Assembly: GCA_964426815.1 (NCBI GenBank)
Contig: CAYRRZ010000002.1
Coordinates: 6,076-70,075, forward strand
From: JADZEJ01 sp964426815
Lineage (GTDB): Bacteria; Patescibacteriota; Patescibacteriia; 2-12-FULL-60-25
Direction of reading: 5' to 3'
Length of the DNA: 64,000 nucleotides
Below are positions 16,055-24,796 of this stretch, piece after piece. The first letter of the stretch is position 1. Each line of letters starts with the position of its first letter. A program made the translations under genes and the position numbers. A model generated the notes under the pieces. It was not told the DNA's origin. It did no database searches and saw only the letters and a program-made list of their open reading frames with translations.

Positions 16055-16576
16055 TTATTTTGCTTTAGCCAAAAATAAACGAACTTGTTCGGTCGTCATC
16101 GGCCCAACAGAACGAGCAAGCTCTTTCCCGTCCTTTCCAAGGAGAACAAAAGTATGTTGTGAAGAGATGCCAAATGCCTTTGCAAAGGCTTTTTCCGCAT
16201 CCGTTGTCTGTGAATCCGCATAATGAACGCGATATGTATTCACCCCGATATCTTCAACTTGTTTGGCGTATACATCTTCAATAATTGGATCCTGCTTTTG
16301 ACAAAACGGACACCAAGAAGCGTAAAAGAACAGCAGAACCGGCTTACCTGATGCAATATCGGTACTATAGGTTTCTTTTACAAAAGGAGCGTATCGCGAA
16401 ATACCTTGTTTTTCTTTTTCTGGCTCATCTTTTTTCATTGGCTGCTCATTGGTTGTTGGAGCCGTTTGAACCGTTGGGGATGACTCAACGGGCACTGATG
16501 AAACCGAAGGTGCGCATCCTGCACCCAAAAAACTCATGGCTGCAACAAAAGAAAAAACAAACTTGATGCTCCGCAT
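16055..16576 (-). CDS. Thioredoxin-like lipoprotein
   Basis: 173 aa. The lipobox SFLGAGC follows a signal peptide, and an acidic/Pro-rich linker runs to about residue 60. The thioredoxin fold carries FFYASWCPFCQKQ with a CxxC active site of CPFC type. It should work outside the cytoplasmic membrane on disulfides. The stop abuts the NDH-2-like start (one nt apart), and with DoxX this makes a three-gene redox unit. Confidence 0.85.
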   Translation of the reverse strand: MRSIKFVFSFVAAMSFLGAGCAPSVSSVPVESSPTVQTAPTTNEQPMKKDEPEKEKQGISRYAPFVKETYSTDIASGKPVLLFFYASWCPFCQKQDPIIEDVYAKQVEDIGVNTYRVHYADSQTTDAEKAFAKAFGISSQHTFVLLGKDGKELARSVGPMTTEQVRLFLAKAK

Positions 16577-16661
16577 ATAATTCCGAGCGAATGGTAAATA
16601 AGTAAAATGACACCAATGTGTAAGACAAGGCCCAGTATAACATGCTACACTTAGCAAAGTT

Positions 16662-18011
16662 ATGCGCATTACTTTTCTTGGAGCGACTCGTGAAGTGACC
16701 GGTTCTTGTTATCTGGTAGAGACTGATCGCGCCCGCATCCTGATTGATTGCGGCATGTTCCAAGGCAGCGCTTTTGCCGATGCCAAAAACTTCAAAGATT
16801 TTGCCTTTGATGCCAAAACCATTGATGCCGTTTTTGTAACCCATGCGCACTTAGACCACGTTGGTCGTTTACCGAAGCTGGTAAAGCAAGGTTTCAAAGG
16901 AAAAGTCTATCTCACTCCGCCAACCGCCAAGCTTGCCAAGCTCGTTATCGAAGATGCGGAACAAATCATGAAGGAAGACGAAAAACGCCAACTTCGTCCA
17001 CGCCTCTATGATGAAGATGACGTTGCCCAAGCGGTACGAACATTCTCCCCGACAAATTACGGCAAAAAAATCACGATTGGAGATCTATCCATTCGTTTTC
17101 GTGATGCAGGTCATATTTTAGGCAGTTCTTTTGTCGAAATCGAACAAGCGGGTGGGGGACGAGTCGCCTTTAGTGGCGATCTTGGGAATACCAATGACCC
17201 AATTCTCAAACCAACCGCACAGCTTGCCGAACAAGATGCGGTGATCATGGAATCAACCTATGGCAATCGCCTGCATGAACACATCGATTCAAATGGAAGC
17301 GAAATGCGTGATGCCTTGGTCCGTACCATAAAGCGCGGAGGAGTTCTTTTGATTCCAGCTTTTGCCATTGAACGTACTCAGTTCTTGCTCTATGAGTTAA
17401 ACCACTTGGTCGAGAACCGCTTGATTCCAAGTGTCGAAATTTTCTTGGACAGTCCAATGGCCATTAAGGCTTCAAGTATTTTTCAAGAATATCCAGACTA
17501 CTACAATCAAGAAGCCCTGCGTCTCGTTTCAAGTGGTGATGATTTGTTCAGTTTTCCAGGTCTTCACAAAACCCTCAGTCGCGATGAATCAAAAATGATT
17601 AATGATGCGCCAAAGCCAAAAGTTATTTTGGCCGGCTCAGGCATGATGAATGCCGGACGCATCCTGCATCATCTCGTACGCTATCTTGGCGATAAAAAAA
17701 CAACCGTTTTAATTGTGGGCTACCAAGCACAAGGTACCCTCGGACGAAAACTCTATTCCGGCGAAAGACAGGTGACGGTTTTATCCGAACGCATCAATGT
17801 CCAAGCAGAAATCATTTCGATTGGCGCATATAGCGCTCATGCCGATCAACGCCAACTGATCAAATGGATAGAAAGCGCTGAAAGACCACCAAGCCATGTC
17901 TATTGCACCCATGGCGAAGAAGCCGCCTCAGCTGCACTCGCTTCGCGTCTAACCGAAGAAACCGGCATCCCCGCCGATGTACCACGTCCGGGTGACACCA
18001 TAACCATCTAA
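16662..18011 (+). CDS. Metallo-beta-lactamase/beta-CASP ribonuclease
   Basis: 449 aa. HAHLDH near residue 67 is the metal motif, followed by GHILGSSF, FSGDLG and ESTYGNR. The beta-CASP part and Zn-dependent RNA-specificity domain follow, with GSGMMNAGR and SAHADQRQL. This is the plan of CPSF73-like RNA-processing exo/endonucleases found widely in bacteria. It starts divergently from the thioredoxin-like gene and is followed 5 nt later by the EamA gene. Confidence 0.92.
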   Translation: MRITFLGATREVTGSCYLVETDRARILIDCGMFQGSAFADAKNFKDFAFDAKTIDAVFVTHAHLDHVGRLPKLVKQGFKGKVYLTPPTAKLAKLVIEDAEQIMKEDEKRQLRPRLYDEDDVAQAVRTFSPTNYGKKITIGDLSIRFRDAGHILGSSFVEIEQAGGGRVAFSGDLGNTNDPILKPTAQLAEQDAVIMESTYGNRLHEHIDSNGSEMRDALVRTIKRGGVLLIPAFAIERTQFLLYELNHLVENRLIPSVEIFLDSPMAIKASSIFQEYPDYYNQEALRLVSSGDDLFSFPGLHKTLSRDESKMINDAPKPKVILAGSGMMNAGRILHHLVRYLGDKKTTVLIVGYQAQGTLGRKLYSGERQVTVLSERINVQAEIISIGAYSAHADQRQLIKWIESAERPPSHVYCTHGEEAASAALASRLTEETGIPADVPRPGDTITI

Positions 18012-18016
18012 GCTGT

Positions 18017-18931
18017 ATGTCTTGGTTCTTTCTTGCCCTCATCGGCCATCTCTCCAATGGAACAGCTTTTATCATTGATAAAATCCTCTTACGTTCGGCC
18101 TTTCAACGGAGTGCAACCTATGCGGGCTTAGTCGGAGCACTTTCCTTTGTCGTCATCCTCGCCGCTCCCTGGGTTAGCCAATGGCCACAAGGGGAGCAGT
18201 GGCTTATCGCTGGTTTAAGTGGAACAACCTTTGTCTTTGCGCTGTGGGCATTCTTTGGAGCTTTAGCGCGTGCGGAAGCAAGCCGGGTCGTGCCCGTCAT
18301 TGGATCACTCATCCCAATTTTAACCTTGGTCGGTTCCTATCTTTTTTTGAATGAACGCCTGCAAGATAAAACCATTCTTGGCTTTGGTATTTTAATTCTG
18401 GCAACTATTCTCTTATCCAGTGGGGGAAAGGGGAAGCTCAATCAAGAAACCATCCTCATCGCCATCACCTCAGCCATCTTATTTGCGGTGGCTTCAATTA
18501 CGGGCAAAGCCGCCTATGATCAAATTGGATTTCTCGGCGGATTCTTGACCACACGCATCGCAGCAGCACTAAGCGCCTTATTGATTTTATTCGTCCTTGA
18601 TCCACTTGCCGGAAAAGAATTTGCTGGGATCATCCGACCAGCAAAAAAGACAAAACACCAACCAAAACAAAAACATGCCGCCTTACTGGCTTTATTAGGT
18701 CAGAGCTGTGGCGCCATTGGCTTTTTGTTTGTGCAGCTAGCGGTATCAAAGGGGAGTGCAACAATCGTTAATGCGATGCAGGCTGTCCAATACGCCCTGC
18801 TCGTCATTGTCGGCATCCTCTTATACAAAAAAGCGCCTCATTTACTTGGCGAAGAACTTTCGCGCAAAACTCTGGCCTTTAAAGGTACCGCCCTTATTCT
18901 TACTGCGATCGGCATGGCTTTAATTGTATGA
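18017..18931 (+). CDS. EamA/DMT-family transporter
   Basis: 304 aa with ten predicted membrane helices in two repeats. The first repeat ends near EASRVVPVIGSLIPILTLV and SYLFLNERL, and the second near GSATIVNAMQAVQYALLV; both fit the EamA pattern. The transported solute is unknown. The stop overlaps the next start (ATGA at 18928). Confidence 0.88.
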   Translation: MSWFFLALIGHLSNGTAFIIDKILLRSAFQRSATYAGLVGALSFVVILAAPWVSQWPQGEQWLIAGLSGTTFVFALWAFFGALARAEASRVVPVIGSLIPILTLVGSYLFLNERLQDKTILGFGILILATILLSSGGKGKLNQETILIAITSAILFAVASITGKAAYDQIGFLGGFLTTRIAAALSALLILFVLDPLAGKEFAGIIRPAKKTKHQPKQKHAALLALLGQSCGAIGFLFVQLAVSKGSATIVNAMQAVQYALLVIVGILLYKKAPHLLGEELSRKTLAFKGTALILTAIGMALIV

Positions 18932-19950
18932 AGCCCAACACGAAAGTTGTCTTAAAACTCATCGGTGCCATTTGTGGGACAATTTTTGGAAGCATTGGCC
19001 TATTTTTATTTGCTGGAATTCCAAAACTCACACCAGGCCTCGTCCCCGGAGCAACCTTTAGCGCACCCTATGCCGAAGAACTTGGTCTAGATCCAAAACA
19101 AACACTTCAAACCGCGCTCGACGAAATCGGCATTCGTCATTTTCGCATTGCAGCATACTGGAAACGCATCGAACCGCAACCAGGAAACACCAATTTCCAA
19201 GAACTGGATACTCAAATCGAAGAAATTGGAAAAAGACAGGGAAAAGTGATTCTCGCTATTGGCGAAAAACTTCCGCGCTGGCCAGAATGTTGGGGACCTG
19301 ACTGGTGGAAGCAACTCCCTCGCGAACAACAAAGACAAAAAACCTTGCGCTGGATTGAAACGGTCATGACACGCTACCGAGACAATCCAACCATCGAGGC
19401 CTGGCAAATTGAAAATGAACCTCACTTTGCCTATGGCGATTGTCCTGCGCCAGACTATCTTTTTATCAATACCGAAACTGACTTTGCCCGTGGTCTAGAT
19501 CCAACAAGACCGATATTCACGACGGACTCGGGTGAACTTTCAACCTGGATCACCCTTGGGCCTTTTGTCGATAAACTCGGCGTAAGCGTCTATCGTCTTG
19601 TCCGCAATCCATTATTTGGAGACAGGAATTTAACCTATTGGTTCATTCCGCCGTTTATCTATGAGCGCAAAGCCATGCTCGCCTCGCTCTTTGGCGTCAA
19701 AGAGGTCTATGTCAGCGAATTTCAAATGGAGCCATGGAGTAATAAAGCTCTAACCGAAACCGCCATCGAAGACCAATTAACCAGCATGAATCTCGAGCAA
19801 ATGAAAAAGAACTTTCATTTTGCTGAACGCATGGGCTTTACCCATATTGATTTTTGGGGAGTTGAATGGTGGATCTGGATGGCACAACACAATCATCCAG
19901 AACTTGTCGAAGAAGCAAAACGCTTTTGGCGTTCCTGGGATACCAAATAA
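18928..19950 (+). CDS. Membrane-anchored clan GH-A glycosidase-like protein
   Basis: 340 aa. An N-terminal helix (residues about 11-30) anchors a TIM-barrel domain. WQIENEPHFAYG places a Glu after Asn in the acid/base position of clan GH-A enzymes. VSEFQMEPW, about 100 residues later, supplies the likely nucleophile Glu. The many Trp residues near the active face fit sugar binding. No family-specific substrate can be assigned. It is coupled to the EamA gene. Confidence 0.7.
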   Translation: MKPNTKVVLKLIGAICGTIFGSIGLFLFAGIPKLTPGLVPGATFSAPYAEELGLDPKQTLQTALDEIGIRHFRIAAYWKRIEPQPGNTNFQELDTQIEEIGKRQGKVILAIGEKLPRWPECWGPDWWKQLPREQQRQKTLRWIETVMTRYRDNPTIEAWQIENEPHFAYGDCPAPDYLFINTETDFARGLDPTRPIFTTDSGELSTWITLGPFVDKLGVSVYRLVRNPLFGDRNLTYWFIPPFIYERKAMLASLFGVKEVYVSEFQMEPWSNKALTETAIEDQLTSMNLEQMKKNFHFAERMGFTHIDFWGVEWWIWMAQHNHPELVEEAKRFWRSWDTK

Positions 19951-19957
19951 ACGCCCT

Positions 19958-21034
19958 ATGGCATCAAAAAAGAAAGAGCAGCCATCACCACCCACCGAAC
20001 AGACGCCATCAGCTGATGAACAGAGTCGTGCCATTCAAGAAAATTTTAGAGTATACGAAAAGGAACTCAAGTCTTGCATAACTGATCTCGATCGGATGGG
20101 ACTAACCTTTCAGTTCCATCAGCCAGCGCATGCCGAATACGAAATCGATGAAAAAACCGACATTACGGAGCACGAAAAACAAGAATTACGCCAACTTCTC
20201 AAAAAACGCTTATTTCGTTTAGCAGATGTCTGTTTTGACACTGATCGCAATATTTTTATTGGATTACAAATCTATCGACATTATCGCAATATCGATGCCA
20301 TAAAACAACGTTTGCAAAAAGGAATTTACACAAGAGGATTCATTAATTCCGATCTCGTAAAAGCCACTCTTGATTTTGAAGAAGAAGTACAATCGGAACA
20401 GGCTCTACATACCCTTATACAGGCAGGAATGTCACCAGAGCCCTGTGCGAATACGGCATACATGGAAAGACGAATGAAACCGATTAAAGAAGCCTATCGA
20501 ATGTTTGCGCGCAAACATCACCTTCCAGAAACCATTCCTGAAATATATGACGAGAATGATCGATGTCTCTATATTAATGCCGCCATGGAATTGCGAAAGC
20601 GCGGGTATGACCTCGCGATCGGCGTTTTAAATAGCGGTATCAAAACCGCCCAGCTCTTAGACTTTTTTGGACAAGCAACCAAGTATGCAGAATGGCATCG
20701 CGATTGGAAGCAGCCACCAGCTTGGCGCAATATCGGCGGAGGACGAAAACCAGAGACACAAACCGGAAAAATCCTTCTTTGCGAACATGACACCAATAGT
20801 GGAGCGACGCTCAAGGCCCTCATTCCATTTCTTCAAAAACTCAAACCAAGACAAGTAGACGTGGTCGTTCAATTAGACGTTCATCAAAAAGCCAAAAGCA
20901 ATATCGAAGCCCTTGGGTATTACACGGGTATCGAACTGGTACAAAATATTCCGTACACCAACTTTATCGCTAACCTAAACCAAGCCGCTGAATATGCGAG
21001 AAGCGTTCTGGGGCAAGGAACGCCATCTGAATAG
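19958..21034 (+). CDS. Phosphoribosyltransferase-like protein of unknown function
   Basis: 358 aa. The N-terminal half (to about residue 190) is helical, charged and unknown. The C-terminal half looks like a type I PRTase fold: DLAIGVLNSGIKTAQLL for the first strand-loop and ILLCEHDTNSGATLKAL for the PRPP-loop position (hydrophobic strand, acidic residues, then T-x-S-G-x-T). It might bind PRPP or sense a nucleotide. The ATG at 19958 is 7 nt after the preceding stop. I do not know a named family. Confidence 0.6.
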   Translation: MASKKKEQPSPPTEQTPSADEQSRAIQENFRVYEKELKSCITDLDRMGLTFQFHQPAHAEYEIDEKTDITEHEKQELRQLLKKRLFRLADVCFDTDRNIFIGLQIYRHYRNIDAIKQRLQKGIYTRGFINSDLVKATLDFEEEVQSEQALHTLIQAGMSPEPCANTAYMERRMKPIKEAYRMFARKHHLPETIPEIYDENDRCLYINAAMELRKRGYDLAIGVLNSGIKTAQLLDFFGQATKYAEWHRDWKQPPAWRNIGGGRKPETQTGKILLCEHDTNSGATLKALIPFLQKLKPRQVDVVVQLDVHQKAKSNIEALGYYTGIELVQNIPYTNFIANLNQAAEYARSVLGQGTPSE

Positions 21035-21075
21035 CTCGGTTTTGACATGAAATGGGCTAATAGGGCACGAGATAC

Positions 21076-21104
21076 TTGACCAAAACCCATTTTATGGCTA
21101 TACT
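21076..21104 (+). promoter_or_regulatory. Promoter of typA
   Basis: TTGACC at 21076-21081, a 17 bp spacer, TATACT at 21099-21104. Confidence 0.8.
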
Positions 21105-21117
21105 TCGCGCAAACTTA

Positions 21118-21137
21118 ACCCCGGTCAAAGCCGGGGT
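21118..21137 (+). promoter_or_regulatory. Hairpin in the typA leader
   Basis: ACCCCGG (21118-21124), loop TCAAAG, CCGGGGT (21131-21137). It has no T run after it and ends 11 nt before the ATG, so it may affect translation or mRNA stability. Confidence 0.5.
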
Positions 21138-21148
21138 CATTCTAACCT

Positions 21149-22942
21149 ATGGAACTCCGCAACATCGCAATCATCGCCCACGTTGACCACGGTAAAACCA
21201 CCCTGGTTGATTCATTGTTAAAACAGTCCGAAACCAGCAATGTGAACAACATGGTTGGGGAAACCATCATGGACTCAAACCCGCTTGAACGTGAGCGTGG
21301 TATTACCATTTTGGCTAAAAATGCGGCCATTAACTTTCATGGCACCAAGATTAATATCGTTGATACGCCAGGACACGCCGACTTCGGTGGAGAAGTGGAA
21401 CGCATCATGAACTTGGTTGATGGTTGTTTATTGCTCGTCGATGCAAAAGAAGGCCCAATGCCTCAAACCCGCTTCGTGCTCAAAAAGGCTCTTGAAGCTG
21501 GTCACCGCATTATTTTGGTCATCAACAAGATCGACAAACCAGATGCTCGTCCAGACTGGGTTTTGGACCAAACCTTTGACCTCTTTGTCACCCTCGGTGC
21601 CAATGATCGCCAAACCGATTTTCCAGTCATTTACGCTTCTGCCAAACAAGGCAAGGCCGGTCTCGAGCCAAATCTCGAAGCCATGACCAATGTTCACCCA
21701 TTGTTTGAAACGGTCATCAAAGAAATTCCAGCGCCTATTTCAGACACCCAGGGCAGCTTGCAGGTTTCTGTCGCCAATGTGAGCTATGACAACTATAAGG
21801 GTAAGACGGCTCTTGGTCGTGTTGTTCGTGGGATGTTTAAGCCAGGCCAAGTCGCTTGGATTAATCGCGATGGCAAACAAGCGGCAGCCAAAATCACCAG
21901 CGTCATGGTATTTGATGGCATGAAGAAAATTGAAGTCACTGAAGCTCCAGCTGGTGAAATCGTCGCTTTTAGCGGTGTTGAAGGGATCAATATCGGTGAA
22001 ACCATCGCTGATCCGCTCAATCCAGAAGCATTGCCAGTCATGAAGATCGAAGAACCAACCGTCAAAATGACTTTTGGTGTGAATACGTCGCCATTTGCTG
22101 GTCAAGAAGGTCAATTTACCACCACGCGTAATATCAAAGAACGCTTGGACCGCGAATTGCAAAATGACGTCGCCTTGAAAGTCGAACCAGGAACCTCTGC
22201 CGAAAACTTCACGGTTTCTGGTCGCGGTGAATTGCACTTGTCGATTTTGATCGAAAACATGCGCCGTGAAGGTTTCGAAATGCAAGTTTCACGTCCACAA
22301 GTTATTTTCAAGGAAGTGAACGGTCAAAAACAAGAACCATTTGAAGAAGTCACGCTCGAAGTCCCAGAAGGCTATAGCGGTACCGTCATTCAAAAGCTCG
22401 GCACGCGCAAAGGTGAAATGAAAGACATGCGTGTTGAAAATGGCGTCACGACTCTCGAGTTCGTGATTCCAACCCGTGGTCTTATCGGTTTCCGCAATGA
22501 ATTCATGATGGACACCCGCGGACAGGGGATTATCAACTCGCTTTTCCTTGGATACCGTCAGTATGTCGGTGAACTCGGATCAACCAATCACGGTTCATTG
22601 ATCTCATTCGAAACCGGCGAATCCAATACCTATGGTTTGCAGGCTGCACAAGAACGCGGTCAGCTCTTCATCGGTCCAGGCGTCGCTGTGTACGAAGGCA
22701 TGGTTATCGGTCAAAATGCCAAGCCAGAAGACTTGATGGTCAATGTGTGTAAAGAAAAGAAATTGTCGAATATGCGTTCCAAGGGTGACGGTGTGGCTGT
22801 CGGTTTAGACACGCCTCGCACCATGACCCTCGAAGAATCGCTTGAATACGTGGGCGACGACGAATTGGTCGAAGTCACACCAAAGAGCATCCGCGTTCGC
22901 AAAACCTTCCTCAAAGAATTTGAACGCAAGAGAAACGGCTAA
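21149..22942 (+). CDS. typA: Translational GTPase TypA/BipA
   Basis: 597 aa, the usual length. G1 AHVDHGKTT near residue 10, G3 DTPGHADFGGEV near 72 and G4 NKID near 126 mark the EF-G-like GTPase. Domains II, III and V and the BipA-specific C-terminal domain follow (RGLIGFRNEFMMDTRGQG is highly typical). TypA binds the ribosome and helps assembly or translation under stress. The gene is a single unit with its own promoter (21076), leader hairpin and terminator (22951). Confidence 0.97.
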   Translation: MELRNIAIIAHVDHGKTTLVDSLLKQSETSNVNNMVGETIMDSNPLERERGITILAKNAAINFHGTKINIVDTPGHADFGGEVERIMNLVDGCLLLVDAKEGPMPQTRFVLKKALEAGHRIILVINKIDKPDARPDWVLDQTFDLFVTLGANDRQTDFPVIYASAKQGKAGLEPNLEAMTNVHPLFETVIKEIPAPISDTQGSLQVSVANVSYDNYKGKTALGRVVRGMFKPGQVAWINRDGKQAAAKITSVMVFDGMKKIEVTEAPAGEIVAFSGVEGINIGETIADPLNPEALPVMKIEEPTVKMTFGVNTSPFAGQEGQFTTTRNIKERLDRELQNDVALKVEPGTSAENFTVSGRGELHLSILIENMRREGFEMQVSRPQVIFKEVNGQKQEPFEEVTLEVPEGYSGTVIQKLGTRKGEMKDMRVENGVTTLEFVIPTRGLIGFRNEFMMDTRGQGIINSLFLGYRQYVGELGSTNHGSLISFETGESNTYGLQAAQERGQLFIGPGVAVYEGMVIGQNAKPEDLMVNVCKEKKLSNMRSKGDGVAVGLDTPRTMTLEESLEYVGDDELVEVTPKSIRVRKTFLKEFERKRNG

Positions 22943-22950
22943 AATAAGCC

Positions 22951-22992
22951 AAAAAAATCCCCCAAAGCTCACCAGAGCGACGGGGGATTTTT
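22951..22992. terminator. Two-tier terminator, copy 2
   Basis: Outer arms AAAAAAATCCCCC / GGGGGATTTTT, internal loop AAA/GAC, inner stem GCTC/GAGC, loop ACCA. It differs from the copy at 5651 mainly in the loop. Confidence 0.9.
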
Positions 22993-23005
22993 GTATACCA
23001 ATAGG

Positions 23006-23034
23006 TTGACAAAAAGGCATTTTTATGCTATCTT
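23006..23034 (+). promoter_or_regulatory. Promoter of the small membrane protein at 23098
   Basis: TTGACA at 23006-23011, a 17 bp spacer, TATCTT at 23029-23034. Transcription should start near 23041, which rules out the ATG at 23038 as the start. Confidence 0.8.
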
Positions 23035-23097
23035 GCTATGTCTAGTCTGGAGACCCATCCCGGGAATCGACTAGCCTGGAAAGGCTCTTTAAAGAAA

Positions 23098-23367
23098 ATG
23101 GCAGACAGCAAACCTGCAGCGAAGGATTTTGTGGATCCCCGGATCCTCGAAAACCACCGGCCGGGCGCAAATGCTCCCGGCCTCTTCTCCGCGATGTACA
23201 CCTGCACGAAAGAATTCGTGTCAGGCACCTTCGCAGCGATCCTCATCGGGCTCTACGAGCTCGGCAAGATCCTCCTCAGCCTCGCAGCCATCTGCGGAGC
23301 TGCCGTGGTCGCGTGGTATGTCTGCATCACCCTGTGGTATTGGCTTCGCGCCAATTACATCGGGTGA
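23098..23367 (+). CDS. Small membrane protein of unknown function
   Basis: 89 aa. The N-terminal half is soluble (DFVDPRILENHRPGAN) and the C-terminal half has one long or two short membrane helices (residues about 42-80). The ATG at 23098 is chosen because the promoter's start point lies after the upstream ATG at 23038. The leader contains inverted repeats CTAGTC/GACTAG and AGCC/GGCT, so it is folded. The gene is GC-rich and stands alone between a promoter and a strong terminator. No family recognised. Confidence 0.65.
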   Translation: MADSKPAAKDFVDPRILENHRPGANAPGLFSAMYTCTKEFVSGTFAAILIGLYELGKILLSLAAICGAAVVAWYVCITLWYWLRANYIG

Positions 23368-23394
23368 TCAAACTCACCACGCTCAACCCCTCAA

Positions 23395-23430
23395 CCGGCC
23401 CCAGTCACTCGACTCGGGCCGGCTTTTTTT
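23395..23430 (+). terminator. Intrinsic terminator
   Basis: CCGGCCC (23395-23401) and GGGCCGG (23416-23422), then C and seven T. Confidence 0.88.
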
Positions 23431-23434
23431 ATAC

Positions 23435-23462
23435 AAAAAAGTCCCGCTTGATGAAGCGGGAC
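23435..23462 (-). terminator. Intrinsic terminator of the gene at 23463
   Basis: On the minus strand GTCCCGCTT, loop CATC, AAGCGGGAC, then six T. Confidence 0.9.
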
Positions 23463-23990
23463 CTACTTAGGCACCTGAAAGGTACCCGAAGGCTTCCGAA
23501 GGGACGCGAGGTAACGCGACAATTGTATTTGTGCCACATCACGATCGACCGACATGGGCGTCACGATCAAGTAGCGCGCCAAAGCTTTTGTCGTCCAAAT
23601 CGGATACCGGTCCAAATCAGACGAATCAAAGCTTCCTATTTTTTCGGCAGCCGCACGGAAACCCACATCTTTGCGGGCATCGTACCAGATAATCCAAATC
23701 GCCTGTTCGAGGAGCGGAATATCTCGCACAAATTGTTCTCGTACGGACAAAACACGGGAGGGGAGTGGGAAGGTCTCCGTCAAAACAACAAAGGGTTTTT
23801 CCAAGCCCTGGCTGATACAACGGATACGCTGCAGTGTTGGGATAAGTCGCTGATCCGCAGCATTTGCCGGCTCAAACAGTCGACTAATATCCATGCCGAG
23901 AGCGATGAGGATCTTGAACGCTTGGTCTCGTTCAACATCCGAAGCCCACAACGAAAGTCGTGGAAAGATGGTGATTCGAGGAGCATTCAT
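23463..23990 (-). CDS. Protein of unknown function, GC-rich single-gene unit
   Basis: 175 aa, soluble. It is predicted to alternate helices and strands: RITIFPRLSLWAS at the start and FVVLTETFPLPSR in the middle resemble the strands of an alpha/beta fold. It has no known motif. It has a promoter at 24021-24049 and a terminator at 23435-23462, and like the response regulators it is GC-richer than its neighbours. I offer no function. Confidence 0.65.
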   Translation of the reverse strand: MNAPRITIFPRLSLWASDVERDQAFKILIALGMDISRLFEPANAADQRLIPTLQRIRCISQGLEKPFVVLTETFPLPSRVLSVREQFVRDIPLLEQAIWIIWYDARKDVGFRAAAEKIGSFDSSDLDRYPIWTTKALARYLIVTPMSVDRDVAQIQLSRYLASLRKPSGTFQVPK

Positions 23991-24020
23991 GGTGGCCTCA
24001 CAGGGGTAAAGTGCGCCTCA

Positions 24021-24049
24021 TTCTTACCGTGAACCATGCCATTCGTCAA
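24021..24049 (-). promoter_or_regulatory. Promoter of the gene at 23463
   Basis: On the minus strand TTGACG (24049-24044), a 17 bp spacer, TAAGAA (24026-24021). Confidence 0.65.
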
Positions 24050-24124
24050 CGCCGGCGTACATCTTGACAAGCCCTCTTCGCGAGCTGTCTCCGCCATGCT
24101 ACATTCGGGCGACACTCCTGATTT

Positions 24125-24706
24125 ATGCGCCGCGAAATCGTTCTCGACATCGAAACCAAAAATACCTTTCAAGATGTCGGTGCTTACAATCCTTCTTTAT
24201 TAAAAATTTCGCTTATCGGTTGTTATTTTTACGAAACCGATACTTACGAGTCCTTTTTGGAAGCAGATTTTCCAAAACTCTGGCCGCGTCTCGAAATGGC
24301 CGATCGTGTCATTGGCTATAATTTATTTGGTTTTGATTATCCCTGCATGCAAACCTATTATGCAGGTGATTTAAAAAAAATTCCGACGGTCGATGTCATG
24401 GTTGAAATTGAAAAACGCATTGGACATCGCGTCAAATTAGACGATGTGGCTCATGCAACCTTAGGCATTGGAAAATCCGGCAATGGATTGCAGGCCGTGG
24501 AATTCTGGAAAAAAGGGGAGATCGATAAATTACGCGAATACTGCTTGCAAGATGTTCGTGTCACCAAAGATGTCTATCAATACGCTCTAGATAATCAAAA
24601 AGTCTTTTATTTTGATCGAATGGGACAAAAGAAAGAGGTTCCCATGCCCATTTTACCGCCTACTTCTGCAGAACCGATCGCCCTCAACCTCTCGCTCGGC
24701 CTGTAA
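24125..24706 (+). CDS. DEDDy-type 3'-5' exonuclease-like protein (RNase H-like fold)
   Basis: 193 aa. REIVLDIETKN gives the first D-x-E, GYNLFGFDYPCM the second acidic motif, and YCLQDVRVT the final Y-x3-D, which makes it DEDDy. This matches stand-alone YprB/RNase H_2-like exonucleases. The substrate (DNA or RNA) cannot be told. The Pro-rich C-terminus is outside the fold. It ends 40 bp before the first NrdR box. Confidence 0.82.
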   Translation: MRREIVLDIETKNTFQDVGAYNPSLLKISLIGCYFYETDTYESFLEADFPKLWPRLEMADRVIGYNLFGFDYPCMQTYYAGDLKKIPTVDVMVEIEKRIGHRVKLDDVAHATLGIGKSGNGLQAVEFWKKGEIDKLREYCLQDVRVTKDVYQYALDNQKVFYFDRMGQKKEVPMPILPPTSAEPIALNLSLGL

Positions 24707-24746
24707 AATCAAGGGCTCTCGAGGATATCCCCAGCTGAAACCTCGA

Positions 24747-24762
24747 CCACAATATCTTGTGA
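24747..24762. promoter_or_regulatory. NrdR box 1
   Basis: CCACAATATCTTGTGA resembles the NrdR consensus (acaCwAtATaTwGtgt). The matching second box starts 33 bp further on, about three helical turns, the usual spacing for NrdR box pairs. Confidence 0.85.
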
Positions 24763-24768
24763 TATAAT
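24763..24768 (+). promoter_or_regulatory. -10 box TATAAT of the RNR operon
   Basis: A perfect TATAAT lies between the two NrdR boxes. The -35 position (ACCTCG with 17 bp spacing) is poor and lies just before box 1. NrdR bound to both boxes would cover the promoter. Confidence 0.7.
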
Positions 24769-24779
24769 CGCTCTTGCGA

Positions 24780-24795
24780 CCACAAGATATAGTGG
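24780..24795. promoter_or_regulatory. NrdR box 2
   Basis: CCACAAGATATAGTGG, also the core of a larger inverted repeat CGACCAC (24777-24783) / GTGGTCG (24792-24798). Confidence 0.85.
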
Positions 24796-24796
24796 T

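Noticed and set aside
23038..23097. ATG at 23038 as the start of the small membrane protein
   Set aside because: It lies 3 nt after the -10 box, before the expected transcription start.
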